Shown here piece after piece: positions 51,608 through 62,430 of a stretch of 64,000 bases of DNA. How positions within the stretch are numbered: the stretch's first letter is position 1; every line of letters starts with the position of its first letter. The translations under genes and the position numbers were made by a program. The notes beneath the pieces were generated by a model that worked only from the letters and a program-made list of their open reading frames with translations, was not told where the DNA came from and did no database searches. Origin of the DNA: Petunia secreta (taxonomy: Eukaryota > Streptophyta > Magnoliopsida > Solanales > Solanaceae); the NCBI GenBank assembly GCA_029990175.1, contig JARKIP010000053.1, forward strand, positions 19,936,001 to 20,000,000, read 5' to 3'.

Positions 51608-52719
51608 TGAAACGACCTTATTTAATTATTTCGGGAGTTAGGAATTCTATTGGCGTGCCGAAAGTCTTAAAAATATAGTAAGGTCCGTTTATAAAATTTG
51701 AGTTGATTCGGACCTTATTTGGTGGATTTTTCCAAAGAGGTTTCCGTTTCGGATGTCTCTAATGCTTAATAGAGATTTTCGAGATCGATATGAGTGAATG
51801 AGCTCTGATTCGAAATTAAAAACTTTTGTTAAGTTTGTATTATCATTTGTGACCTGTGTAAACTTTCAGAAGTAAATTCCGAGGTCATTCGGATAATTTT
51901 GCTAAAATTCTAAAAGTCAAGAATTCAACTTCTTTCCGTAGAAGCCGTATCTTCAGTTCTGGAGATCCAATTCGACTTTATTCTTTGCGAGCATGTCAAA
52001 CAGGTGTTGTATGACTTGCGTATAAAACTTGGGGCCGTTCCAAACCTTGTAGGGCCCCGTTTGGACCCGAATTGCTGACTAGCTATTACTGATGCAAAAT
52101 CTGCATTTTCTGAGTTCTGTAGCAGAACTTCAGAGACAGTATAAAAGCCTCTTCTTGGCTGTTTTGATTTCTAAATAAAACCACTCATTTTCAAGTCAGT
52201 TTAGAGAGAAATTTTGATACAAATTCATCCAAAATCATCAGGTATCGATCCTAAGCTAATCTTCTTCGTCAATTAATGATTCTTGAGATAGAATCTTTTG
52301 TAATTGAATATGTAAATTGGGTTAGAACCCTAATATTTATGGAATTTAGGAATTTGATTAAATTGAATTCGAATATGAAAATCAATGCTAACATTGGACT
52401 CGGTGGAATTATGAGGAGTCCGAAAATATATACTTTATGAATTTTCGGCTAGGTTCGGCCTAGGAGTATTTTTTCATTGTCTAAAGGTTAAATAATATTT
52501 CTTTGAGCGCTTATAAGTGCGAATATGTTTCTTTGGGTCGGAAAGAAATTATTCTAAGGGACGTCGGACATGAATGGAAGTTGTTCACTAGTTATTCTTA
52601 CCCAGGACTTGAGGTAAGTGATTATCCCTTCCTTTAACGGCCTATGGCCTAATGGATATTATATTCACACATTCATTATGTGAGTAGCTGCCGACATGGA
52701 GTACTTACTACGCCAGTGA
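51608..52719 (+). repeat. Unit 11 LTR fragment
   Basis: GACTCGGTGG form near 52398. TATA box near 52140 and donor GT at 52614. Private changes GGGGCCGTTCC near 52032 and CGCCAGTGAG at its end. Confidence 0.75.
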
Positions 52720-52988
52720 GAGGGTAAATTTGGGTCATTTCAGATGCACTAAAAGTAATGTGCTTCATCAATCACTTACTAAATGATTGTGTCAAGTTGG
52801 TGGTTATATTTGAGATAACATAAATCTTACGTCATTAATGAACCTACCATAATTTTTTTGGTAAGAAAACTTGATCAGTGTAATCTTGTGACACCACTTA
52901 GAATTTTTGAACAACTATATAATGAAGGAACGATAAGAGCAAAAATCAAGTTATATAAAAGAAAACCCATATTACTTTTAATTTCAGC

Positions 52989-53231
52989 ATGAATAAGTTT
53001 TACTTTTTTGTATTTGTTGCTACCCTTCTTCTTCTGAATACATCAGTTGCGATTGTAGCTATCCGCCTTGAAAGTCTTTCAATCAAATCATCAAAAATCA
53101 AAGAAATTTCTAAATCTTTGGCAGAGCTTAAAATGTCAAAAGACTTCCAATCATCCTTGAGAGAAACACCTACGGGACCAAACCCATTACACCATAATAC
53201 TCCTCCAACTATTCCTGAGATATACCTCTAA
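52989..53231 (+). CDS. CLE-family secreted peptide precursor, copy 11
   Basis: Differs from the consensus by Pro27 to Leu just after the signal peptide and by three silent changes (CTT for Leu15, GCG for Ala21, TTG for Leu57); the last is the only nucleotide change I saw in any copy within codons 46-80. The proximal box reads TATATAATG. Candidate leader intron 52614-52987. Being the edge copy, it is expected to escape homogenisation and shows the most private changes. Confidence 0.88.
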   Translation: MNKFYFFVFVATLLLLNTSVAIVAIRLESLSIKSSKIKEISKSLAELKMSKDFQSSLRETPTGPNPLHHNTPPTIPEIYL

Positions 53232-54803
53232 TGGGTTCAACTAATGATATAAATGTGGCCCTCCAAGCTTTAGCTTTCATAGCCTTAAGAACGAATACCT
53301 TATTAGATGTAATAAATCAATAAGGATTTACATTTGATAAAATACTAGATGCTTCTTTGCATGTCATTGATGCAATAAACCAATAAAATTTTATATTTTA
53401 TTAATATTTTAGCTTCTTCTTTGATTTCATATTTGTAATATATTCTAATTTGCTAGAAGCTTGTGCTGGCAGCAACAAAATTCAAAATTATATTTTTTTT
53501 GTTTATTATTTTCCTTTGCTCATCAACCTGAGCTCCCTACTTAAATGATTATTAAATTATTAAAAAATGGGTAACAGAGTCATTACTTTTCGTGGAAGAA
53601 AATATATTTAGTTGTTTCACTTAAAATGTCAATGTTCTTTCTTTTGTATTACTAAAGTCATTTATATGTTAAATTAATTCTCAAAAATCCATTTACATTC
53701 TCGGATTTTAACTTGCAACATTGTAAGATTTAGAAAAAGTTTCTGAAATTCACATTCAACTATTCTCTGCTTTTTGAAGATGTGAAGATTTTTCTGCTAC
53801 TTCAAAAAATCTGGCTAGATTTCAATTGATATCATTGCAAGTGGCTACTTGCTTGGTAAGTTGTTATACGACTGGAAATGTTGTCAACTTACAGCTCTAA
53901 TAATGATTATTTTGTTGGTATATTGGGAAAAATTGTCTATTTTTCTATTAACCCCTAAAAGTGGCTATTTGGCTGAAATTCTTTCCGTAAAATTTTTCAA
54001 ATAATAACCCTAAAAGTGACTGTGCAAAAATTGGCTTATTTAAATGGACAGATCAAAATAACCATCCTTGACAATCCCACGCTCCTGGCTTTCGCGTCTA
54101 CATAATAGTACTAATTACAAAAATTAATCAGATTTTCTCTTAACTAACAATGAAACATTTTCGGCATGTAAAACAAAAGTAGTTAGATTTGTCAAAGAGC
54201 TATGCGGAATTGTCTACATATTTTTCAGAACTTTGTGAAATGATCTATATTTATTTCTTCCGCTCATCATCCCTCATCCCTCTATATAGCTTCAAGAACA
54301 TAACACTGCAGGGGAAGAATTAGCAGTTAACCGTATTTTTAGAGTTTAGCGCTTGTCCAGCAATTAAAACTGAATAAAAAAATAATACATAGGCAAACTT
54401 GAATTGTTACCCATTTTGATTTAAAACTTTATAGTCATAGTACTGAGTAAATCTGTCATATTTTTGTTTACCTATGATATGTAGCATTTAAAATGAACTG
54501 AAAATGGTTAGTAAAATTTAAAAAAATTATAAATAAATCTTCTTTAACCGAAAAAGGCATATTTGGGTTGATTTAATACCGGCAGATATGTGGATGGGGA
54601 AATATTTTAAGAAGAATAAGTTTAAATCATATCATACAATATATGGTTATTTTTTACTCTTTGCCGTTATTTTAACTTACCAAAATGGAGTAGTAACACC
54701 AGACACCAAAAAAATTTGACCAAGTACGTTTGGAATGACTAAACGCATTTTTTGTATAAAAAAAAGTTTTGGTGTTTAATATATCACAAGATCTCACTTG
54801 TGG
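53232..54803. other. Unit 11 truncated noncoding flank
   Basis: Carries many private changes (for example loss of GCCGGT near 53458) and ends abruptly at TGTGG (54799-54803), where it is joined to an earlier point of another unit. The part leading to a next LTR fragment is missing. No gene seen. Confidence 0.65.
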
Positions 54804-55208
54804 CATTTAAAATGAACAGAAAATGGTTAGTAAAATTCAAAAAAATTATAAATAAAGCTTCTTTAACCGAAAAAGGCGTATTTGGGTTGATTTAATACGG
54901 ACAAATATGTGGATGGGAAAATATTTTAAGTAGAATAAGTTTAAATCATATCGTACAATATATGGTTATGTTTTACCCTTTGCCGTTATTTTAACTTACC
55001 AAAATGGAGTAGTAACACCAGACCCCAAAAAAATTTGGCCAAGTGTGTTTAGAATGACTAAAAGCATTTTACGTATAAAAACAAGTTTTGCTGTTTAATA
55101 TATCACAAGATCTCACTTGTGGGATAGGAATAGATGTGTTGTTGTTGTTGTAAAGTGCGAGTGAATAATGTATTCCAAACAGAAATAGATTAATATGGAT
55201 ATATATAC
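54804..55208. repeat. Partial, diverged array unit at the right edge
   Basis: Starts at CATTTAAAATGAAC and repeats, with about 5-8% difference by eye, the flank segment that already occurs at 54485-54803. It carries left-edge-type features (GATGTGTTGTTG, CCAAACAGAAATAG) rather than the central type. It is cut at 55208 by the minus-strand LTR. Confidence 0.75.
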
Positions 55209-55838
55209 TGACACGACCCAGAATCCGGCTACGCTGTGCGGGCACCCGACATCCTCCCCTAGACCCGTCGGGCGAACCCTTACCAATTAAATTAGGAAAA
55301 TAAATATAATTCAATTCATAAATAAGAACAAGACTTAAAAAAAAATATTGACATACTGATACCTCTAAACTGTACAAAAGAAATTACAGCTGACTACCAA
55401 ACATACTAGGTTTAGGGCTATCCAGACTAGACATCTAAGAGTACAAAAGAAGAGAGATACCTCCTGAAGGGAGCAAAATGCAATTGAAATAATAGCCAAT
55501 AATCTGGTGGCCATCCGGAATAAAAGCTGGCTCACCCTGACAGCTGAAGTCGTCTTGGCACCTCCACAACGTGGCGAATTCAATCCTGGAGCGAACCTGC
55601 CGAAACGAAATAGATAGACAAAAGCAAACAACAAATAAGGATGAGTCAAAAGGACTCAATAAGTGGGGCAGACTAGCCACCTCAAAGAATATGATAGCTA
55701 GCCAGGGAGAAAAGAAACAGATGAACCAAATTCCTCTTATTTAAATTATAAAAAGGCAAAGCCAGATAATAACTGGAAACACATATGGAATCATAAATTC
55801 ATTAACAACCAGGAACTTAAGATAGCCAGAACATATAG
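55209..55838 (-). repeat. Tandem duplicate of the LTR 3' end (630 bp)
   Basis: Both copies begin TGACACGACCC and run in parallel to AGCCAGAACATA (55838 and about 56462). They appear about 95% identical. Either a duplication inside one LTR or the remains of two nested insertions recombined. Confidence 0.85.
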
Positions 55839-56500
55839 TGACACGACCCGGAATCCGGTTAGGCCGTGCGGGCACCCGATATCCTCCCCTAGACCCGTCG
55901 GGCGAACCCTTACCAATTAAATCAGGAAAATAAATATAACAATTCACAAATAAGGACAAGACTTAAAACAAAAACACAGACATACTGATATCTTTAAGCT
56001 GTACAAAAGAAATTACAGCTTCCTACCCAACATACTAGGTTTAGGGTTATCCAGACTAGACATCTAAGAGGACAAAAGAAGACAAATACCTCCTGAAGGG
56101 AGCAAAATGCAACTGAAATAATAACCAATAAACTGGTGGCCATCCGGAATAAAAGCTGGCTCACCCTGACAGCTGAAGTCGTCTTGGCACCTCCACAACG
56201 TGGCGAATTCAATCCTGGAGCGAACCTGCCGAAACGAAATAGATAGACAAACACAAACAACAAATAAGGGTGAGTCAAAAGGACTCAATAAGTGGGGCAG
56301 ACTAGCCACCTCAAAGAATAGGGTAACTAGCCAGGGAGAAAAGAAACAGATAAACAAAATTCCTTTTATTTAAATTATGAAAAGGCAGAGCCAGATAATA
56401 ACTAGAAACACGTATGGAATCACAAACTCATTAAAACCAGGAACGTAAGATAGCCAGAACATAGAGGTATCCCGAACATATTAACAATCAGAAATACATC

Positions 56501-56665
56501 CTGTTGCAGCGTGCAACCCGATCCATATATCCATCCTGTTGCGGCGTGCAACCCGATCCATATATTCATATTGTCGAGGCATGCAACATGATCCATATAT
56601 TCATATTCCCAAGGCGTGCAACCCGATCCATATATTCATACCTTTGCGGCGTGCAACCCGAGATA
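56501..56665 (-). repeat. ~36-bp tandem repeat in the minus-strand LTR (5 units)
   Basis: Units contain GCGTGCAACCCGATCCATAT. In the LTR sense strand three of the five can form GTTGC..GCAAC or a close variant around a 5-nt loop (ACGCY). Variable units have lost part of the stem. Confidence 0.75.
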
Positions 56666-56809
56666 CGAGCCAGAAATATATAGGCAAACTGAGATACGGT
56701 ATACATACCGCATATATAAAACACAACACGATAGTCACACAATAGTCAGCACGCGGTGCAATGAAATGGGATGAATACAGTATGATGCAATGGTGTCACA
56801 TGTGCCAAA

Positions 56810-57050
56810 TAGATGCAGCGGAATCCTCCTGCTCCGGGGGCGGAATCCTCCTACCCTCAATATGATGCAATGGAGCGGAATCCTCCTGCTCCGAGGGCGG
56901 AATCCTCCTACCCTCAATATGATGCAATGGAGCGGAATCCTCCTGCTCCGAGGGCGGAATCCTCCTACCCTCAATGTGATGCAATGGAGCGGAATCCTCC
57001 TGCTCCGAGGGCGGAATCCTCCTACCCACAATATGATGCAATGGGCATAC
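56810..57050 (-). repeat. 57-bp tandem repeat in the minus-strand LTR (4 units)
   Basis: Exact 57-bp spacing of GATGCAATGG at 56864, 56921, 56978 and 57035. Each unit contains GCGGAATCCTCCT twice. As 57 is a multiple of three, several frames on both strands stay open across it (56735-57187); these are by-products of the repeat. Confidence 0.9.
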
Positions 57051-58081
57051 GAGTACAACATGATGCAATAATAACCCATCACCAGCGCGGGACTCTCATC
57101 GACAGCTGGAAAGTATATGCCAACTCACAACCAAAGTACAATACTCAGATTCTCAATGCAATACCAATAACAGGACATAATATATAATATAGAATATAAA
57201 TCCAAAGCTAAGGCGTAATGAGTACGCCTATCGGCAGCTACACACGTAAGGAACACGTGGTAGAAAATCCACGAGGCCAGGTGCCTCCAAAGAAATGGAT
57301 ATAAACACTTACCTTGTTACAAAGTTAGTACATCCATTCAATAACCGCTTGTCCTTTGGTTCCATTGCCAAATGATCCCACTGAATGTTTCAGGGTAAAA
57401 ATTCTACTCTTTTCCGGCCCCTTTTCTCATTTTCTGGCATTTTTTTTATTTGCTGTGTCTTTCATATTTTTGTTTCTGCTTATCAATTGCACCCGTTAAA
57501 AATGAAATCTAATGTTATATATCAATACCATGCCGCCTAACTTTTTTGTCCTTTTCCCTTTTTTGTCTTTTTTCTTTTGTTCTCTTTTATTTTTTTTTCT
57601 TAACGAAAATTAAAACTGTATCCTACGATATTCGAAATAATTTCAACTTTTGCATACAAGTTATACAAAATATATGTAACATACTCGCGAAGGCGGATCT
57701 CAAATTAGACTCCCGAAACTCAAGATACGAATTTAAATGAAAAAGAAGTCAAATTATTTAACTTTCGGCATTTTAGCGGAAACAAGCCGAACAACATCGA
57801 AATTCACTTTCGAAAGTTTACAAAAATCACAGATAATCATGCGAACCTAACGGCGCTTTTGAATTTCGAATCGGAGCTCATTCGGCAATACCGAGCTCGA
57901 AAATTTCTTTTTAATATTTATCGCCAATAAAAATCGAAACCTTCTTCCGATGCCTACCAAACGAGGTCTGATTTTGCTCAAATTTTACAGACAGGTTCTA
58001 ATGGACATTACGAGTATTTTAAAATTATCGGCAAGCCAATCGGAGTCCTAACTTCCGAAACGACTGACCGAGGTCATTTCA

Positions 58082-58094
58082 TTCTCCTCCACTT
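58082..58094 (-). other. Polypurine tract of the minus-strand element
   Basis: Reads AAGTGGAGGAGAA on the minus strand directly before the LTR start at 58081. Same position and nearly the same sequence as the tract before 47420 and before 6647. Confidence 0.7.
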
Positions 58095-60018
58095 AAACTC
58101 TCGTTCGTCCTCGAACGAGCCTAAATCTAAAGCAAGATTTATGCAGATAACAAGAGAACTTGCACAACCTTCATAAACCACTCCACGAACATTATTTCAT
58201 AATTACAGAATCAGAGTTATAACACGCACATCAAACTCTTGGATAAAAAACATAGCTGGATAATATGATAACGTCATCGCCCAGCTTATTCTGACTAAGC
58301 TGATCCTTCCTCGATCACGTGAGGAGAGTTCTACATTTTCGAAACAAAGATACACGAAACTTTGAATGGGTTAACATGATTCAGCCGATAATTACCTCTT
58401 CGATATACCTTTCAATATAGAACAGGTCGATGGAACTAAGAATGAGCTTACGCTTCAGCAACGCCTTAGAGATTTAATATTATGATTCGGTATCAATTGG
58501 AGGAAGACTCCTCCACTTAAAGCATAAACTCATACAACTAATTTGAATAGAAATGGTCCTCCTCGCACAACCTGCTGGATTAAAGAAGACCTAGCTAAAA
58601 GCTGAACATAGGCAGACCTAAACTACCAAACTACCCTTTCGAGTTGCTAACTAGCTGCAACTCTCGAATTCACAACTCCATACCTTTGCCGTAAACACCA
58701 CCGCCCAATGGATGGTACTTCTATATAAAAATTTCGGCGGAGTTTCCCCTGAAACTGGATGATCCGCAAAAACAGAACCAACACTATACTATACATGGGA
58801 ATGGATACCCGGATAAATTGATAACATAAACATGTTAAACGGATAACAAGATGATACAACAGGACCAAAACAATAATATGCTTCCAAAACAATAATATGC
58901 TTACCCGGCCACAATAACACGTACTCTGGCTCAACACAGGGAACGCCACAAGCGGCTACCAATTGCCCACGCTCACTAGTGCCGGACGAAGAAGAAATGA
59001 AAATAGATCGAGGATAGAAATAATTAGAGCTTCAGGAAGTTCATCTTCTTATTTGCTTGACTACCAAAGCTAGACTACTTCCGCGTCAGGCGAGCCAAAA
59101 AATCGCAATTGAAGAGATAAACATTAAATAAGCTTTATGGAAAAACATCCATACCAATTTTATCTTCCAATAAGAAGGAAATTCTGACAATTTACCATAA
59201 ACCCTTTTATAACTAAGATAAGCTCATAGAATAACATAACTCTACTAGAATCTCGAACCAAGAGGAGACACATAGATCGAGCATTACTTACTAGCCACTT
59301 TACACTGGAAGAAACAACGACACTTCCTGATGGTGACGAATAAGAATCCCATCATCCTACCAATACTAATTTCCGATGACAGAGGTAAAATGACTTGACA
59401 TAATAACACAAGGTGGCATAATAGGATGCCAAGCAGGCAATAACAATACTCACCGTCAAATCTCTCATATTTAGATCAGATAAACTAGTAGGGTCTCATA
59501 AATGCCAGGAATAAATCGTATCAGAAACTCACCCCTCTACCGCAACCGATTCTTAATTACGACAATATCTAAGGAAACCGTCGAAACATGATAAGACACA
59601 CCATTTCCAGATCGATCGGAAGATAAATCTTACTAACAGATAAGGGAAGAAGAAACGCACGGGTCTACTACATCGGATGCCTCAGCATCCCGCCAGACAA
59701 GCAATTCATAGAACTGCCTCTACAGCTGAGCTGAGCCACTACCCTGACAATCACTTTCTGGAGAACCACTGCCACCACACTCTCAACCTCTACTGGATGG
59801 TGGCATATCTCTGCTTGATTAAGATCTAAATAAAATTCTCTGCGACTGTGCAGGTACCTGATGACAAGAGAAAGGACGGCTGCTAACTTATCGGAATAAG
59901 GAAAAATCCTCAAAGAATAGCCAGACTCACGACAATGATAACAGGAAAACTCCTCAAAGGATAATCAGACTCACGACAATGATAACACCTTTTCATTGAC
60001 TATAGGAGCTGGACAGAT
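58095..60018 (-). pseudogene. Decayed, internally deleted internal region of the minus-strand gypsy element
   Basis: Only a gag fragment is recognisable (59650-59995, minus). Between it and the polypurine tract about 1.5 kb should hold pol but gives no readable RT, RNase H or integrase, so most of pol has been deleted or is beyond recognition. A 100-codon minus open stretch at 58647-58949 has no domain and is not called a gene. The region is cut at about 60018 by the next element. Confidence 0.6.
59650..59995 (-). pseudogene. gag fragment (zinc knuckle and Gly/Arg-rich end)
   Basis: Minus-strand nucleotide sequence parallels 43220-43500 of the intact-length element: the knuckle-coding stretch, then the Gly/Arg-rich part, then the QFYALPARQ segment (about 59690-59710). 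The knuckle-coding stretch (GTTATCATTGTCGTGAGTC on the minus strand) occurs twice, 44 bp apart (59922 and 59966), which breaks the frame. Confidence 0.6.
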
Positions 60019-60988
60019 TGTTGATAGCTACAAAGAGAAAGCTAAGTCTAATCTTGATGAACTACCCGCGCACTCTGAGAATCGCGTTCTACAAGCTGAG
60101 ATAACTTGGATTGGGTCTAACTTATTACTAGGTGTTTGTAAACCCTATAAATACTCTTTTACTTAGCTTTTGATAGGAGGGGGAGACTTTGGAGCAAGTT
60201 TTGGAGGAGAGGGGAGGAGCCCTAGATGTCTTCTAAACAAGTTCTTTCTCTCTTTCTCTTATTCTTCTATTTAATTCTATAGTTTGTTTGTTCTAGGGTT
60301 AGAGTAAATACATGAAGGTTGATGTTTGAAAGTTGATTTCTATATATTGATTTACCATTACGGATTGTTTATTCTTTCTTGATCATAATTGTTTGATTAT
60401 TGAGGCTTGATAATTGAACACTATCTATGGTTTTTAGATTGAACTCGAAAGAGGGAATTTAATTACGCAATAAGAAAGAATAGAACTAGTTTGTGAACAC
60501 GGGCATCGGGGAACCAATTTGTGAGTAGGATAGACATATACTTGCTCGCCTAGTTTAACTCATTACAGAATTCGTTAATGCGTGCACGTGATTCAACCCA
60601 TAGACATATAGGGATTGGAGTAGCCTGCATAGACCGTGAAGAATCGAAAGGTTTTCATGGGTACATTTAACCTGTAGTTAGCAATCCAGGAAATCAAGAA
60701 GTAGAATCAACTGGAAAACTCAACTGGATTGTTCGTAACTCTAACCCGGGACCGTCACCTGTTATTGATAACAACTTAGAATTTGCTCTGTTACTTGATC
60801 TCAATTACTTGTTTTAATTACTGCATTTAGTTAGTAAAATCTCAACCATTGGAAAAAGATCCCTGAATAGTTCTTAAGAAACTGTTTGTTAGGAGTTCAG
60901 TCTGAATAGTCCTCGTGGGAACGATACTCGATTTATCACTTTATTACTTGTCGACCACGTATACTTGCGTGTGCGTTTGGGAGCAACA
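60019..60988 (+). repeat. Candidate 5' LTR (about 970 bp)
   Basis: The right end is supported by ..GAGCAACA six bases before the primer site. The left end is placed at TGTTGATAGC as the nearest TG start inside the disrupted gag region and is uncertain by some tens of bases. Contains a TATA-like CTATAAATACTC near 60146. Confidence 0.5.
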
Positions 60989-60994
60989 AGTTTT

Positions 60995-61012
60995 TGGCGC
61001 CGTTGCCGGGGA
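60995..61012 (+). other. Primer binding site, Asp-tRNA type
   Basis: TGGCGCCGTTGCCGGGGA, an 18-base match to the complement of the 3' end of plant aspartate tRNA. This primer choice is known for Athila/Calypso-type Ty3/gypsy elements. Confidence 0.88.
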
Positions 61013-61111
61013 CTAAATTGACTGTTTTCTTTTTGAACAATTTATTATTTTCTATTCAGGTTTAATTTTTGTTTATTTTATTTTTAGTTTATTATTTTAT
61101 TACTAGTTTAC

Positions 61112-62101
61112 ATGGCATCTATTAATGAAAGTGGGTTGAATGATGGTTGCTCAAATTTTATTGATTCTTGTCTACTTTGTGGAGGACATCACTTTTGGAA
61201 AAATTGCCCGAGTCTTCCAACCCTGCGAGACTGGTTATGTGAATTTTCTACCACCTTTGATGGGAATTTTTGTAAATTGTGTGGTGGTCAGTAGAATGAT
61301 TGTCCTAAGTGTCATGCTCCTTCCCCCAATAATTGTTGTGATGATTCTAATGATGTTCGTGAGTTTGACATGAGCGATAAAGTGCAGGTTGTTAGCGAAA
61401 CTTGGCTAATGGAGCAAGCTAAACTCTTAGAAGCTTATGGGGATTTCAGAAGCGACCTTACAAATATGACGAGGCAATTTATGGAAGAAAGAGTGGAGCT
61501 TGGACAAGAGTTTGATCAATTTGGTTTAGCTATTCACGACTTGGAGGAGAATTTGAGTGATATGGTTGAGGTATCTAATGCCCAATTATCAGTTGTCGTG
61601 AATAGTAGATTTGAGATAGAAGAGCTTAGAAGCCAATTTGAGGAGCAAAAAGTGGAATTCCTACCATTCGACCCAATAGTAGTTGATGATGCCAAGGTTG
61701 AGGAAATTACATTAGAGTCAAGTGAGGAAATAGAAAACATCATATTTGAAGACTCTAGTGTTTGTGCAAGTGAGGGTGTCAAAAGTAATGCAACTTTAGA
61801 ATTGAAGCGCATTGGACCTCATTCCAATCATTTTTCAACATTGTGTTTGGATGGTGACATGAAAATTGAGCCATCCGAGCCTATGAAGAAAACCAAGGAG
61901 GAGGAACAAGATGCCTATATTTTAAAGTTTGTGATGTTGAGGAGACAAAACGACATCCCTCATGTAAAGGCCAAGAAGTGCAAAACGCGACAATGGTTAC
62001 TTGGTCCTTTTATATTTTTACCACCACCCCAATACCATAGTCATAAGCTTGAGGCAAAGTTGGGGATTCAATTCATTAGTTCAATGTGGAGACAAAAGTG
62101 A
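61112..62101 (+). pseudogene. Element ORF: zinc-knuckle and coiled-coil protein, one in-frame stop
   Basis: A single frame runs from ATG 61112 to TGA 62101 (329 codons) with one TAG at 61292-61294. Before it, residues 20-32 read CLLCGGHHFWKNC, a C-x2-C-x3-H-x4-C knuckle; a second cysteine cluster (CKLCGGQ, stop, NDCPKC) straddles the stop. After it, an acidic, Leu/Glu-rich segment (residues about 95-185) has heptad-like spacing typical of a coiled coil. No protease, RT or integrase signature occurs. If the stop is bypassed by a downstream start (ATG 61370), a 243-residue protein without the knuckles results. Function unknown; a gag-like RNA-binding and assembly role is one guess. Confidence 0.6.
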
Positions 62102-62430
62102 TGAAGTTGTCTTCGTCGTGCCGCGACGTTAAATCAAGCGCTTCTTGGGAGGCAACCCAATTTGCTTGCTTTACTTTTATTTATTTTTATTATTATTTTT
62201 ATAGTTGTATATTACTTTGGGTGATTCTTTGGATTGCAGGTTCATGTAATGTCGAGGCTAAGTGTGGGTTGCCCTCACCCTTGCCTAATATTGATGACCT
62301 GTTGGGGGAAGTCTGAGTACCTCATACTATATGGAAGCTTGGAGGATTCTAGCACCAAGGACTAGAATCTTCAGGGAAGTTTTCTTTACCTTGCACTTCC
62401 TTATTTTTAGCACTGAGGACAGTGCTTAGT
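62102..62430 (+). other. Chain of four inverted repeats behind the ORF
   Basis: GTCG/CGAC at 62115-62127; TTGGG/CCCAA at 62145-62160; an 11-pair stem with one G-T pair at 62342-62352/62362-62372 (core GATTCTAG/CTAGAATC, 9-base loop); and AGCACTG/CAGTGCT at 62409-62426 with loop AGGA. All are seen directly. A role in packaging, dimerisation or translation of element RNA is speculation. A 76-codon + open stretch (62086-62316) crosses the first two and is not supported. Confidence 0.6.

Larger units (their letters stand above)
55209..58081 (-). mobile_element. LTR of a minus-strand Ty3/gypsy element, with a duplicated end
   Basis: On the minus strand the LTR starts TGAAATGACC at 58081, after a polypurine tract, and ends at 55839 (..GGGTCGTGTCA), 2243 bp. 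A further 630-bp copy of its final part lies at 55209-55838. It is the same LTR family as the fragments in the CLE array but full-length, so it shows what the array copies lack: everything beyond the CTGCCGAT..TACGCC segment (about 57205-57240). Open stretches on either strand within it (55365-56357) are unsupported. Confidence 0.8.

Noticed and set aside
56810..57050. Possible CRISPR-like repeat array
   Set aside because: Repeats are contiguous 57-bp tandem units without spacers, inside a plant LTR.
56735..57187. Four overlapping repeat-containing open stretches of 90-124 codons
   Set aside because: A 57-bp repeat stays open in several frames automatically; no initiation context or domain.
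58647..58949. 100-codon minus-strand hydrophobic open stretch
   Set aside because: No homologous counterpart in the related intact-length element and no domain; it lies in a decayed retrotransposon interior.
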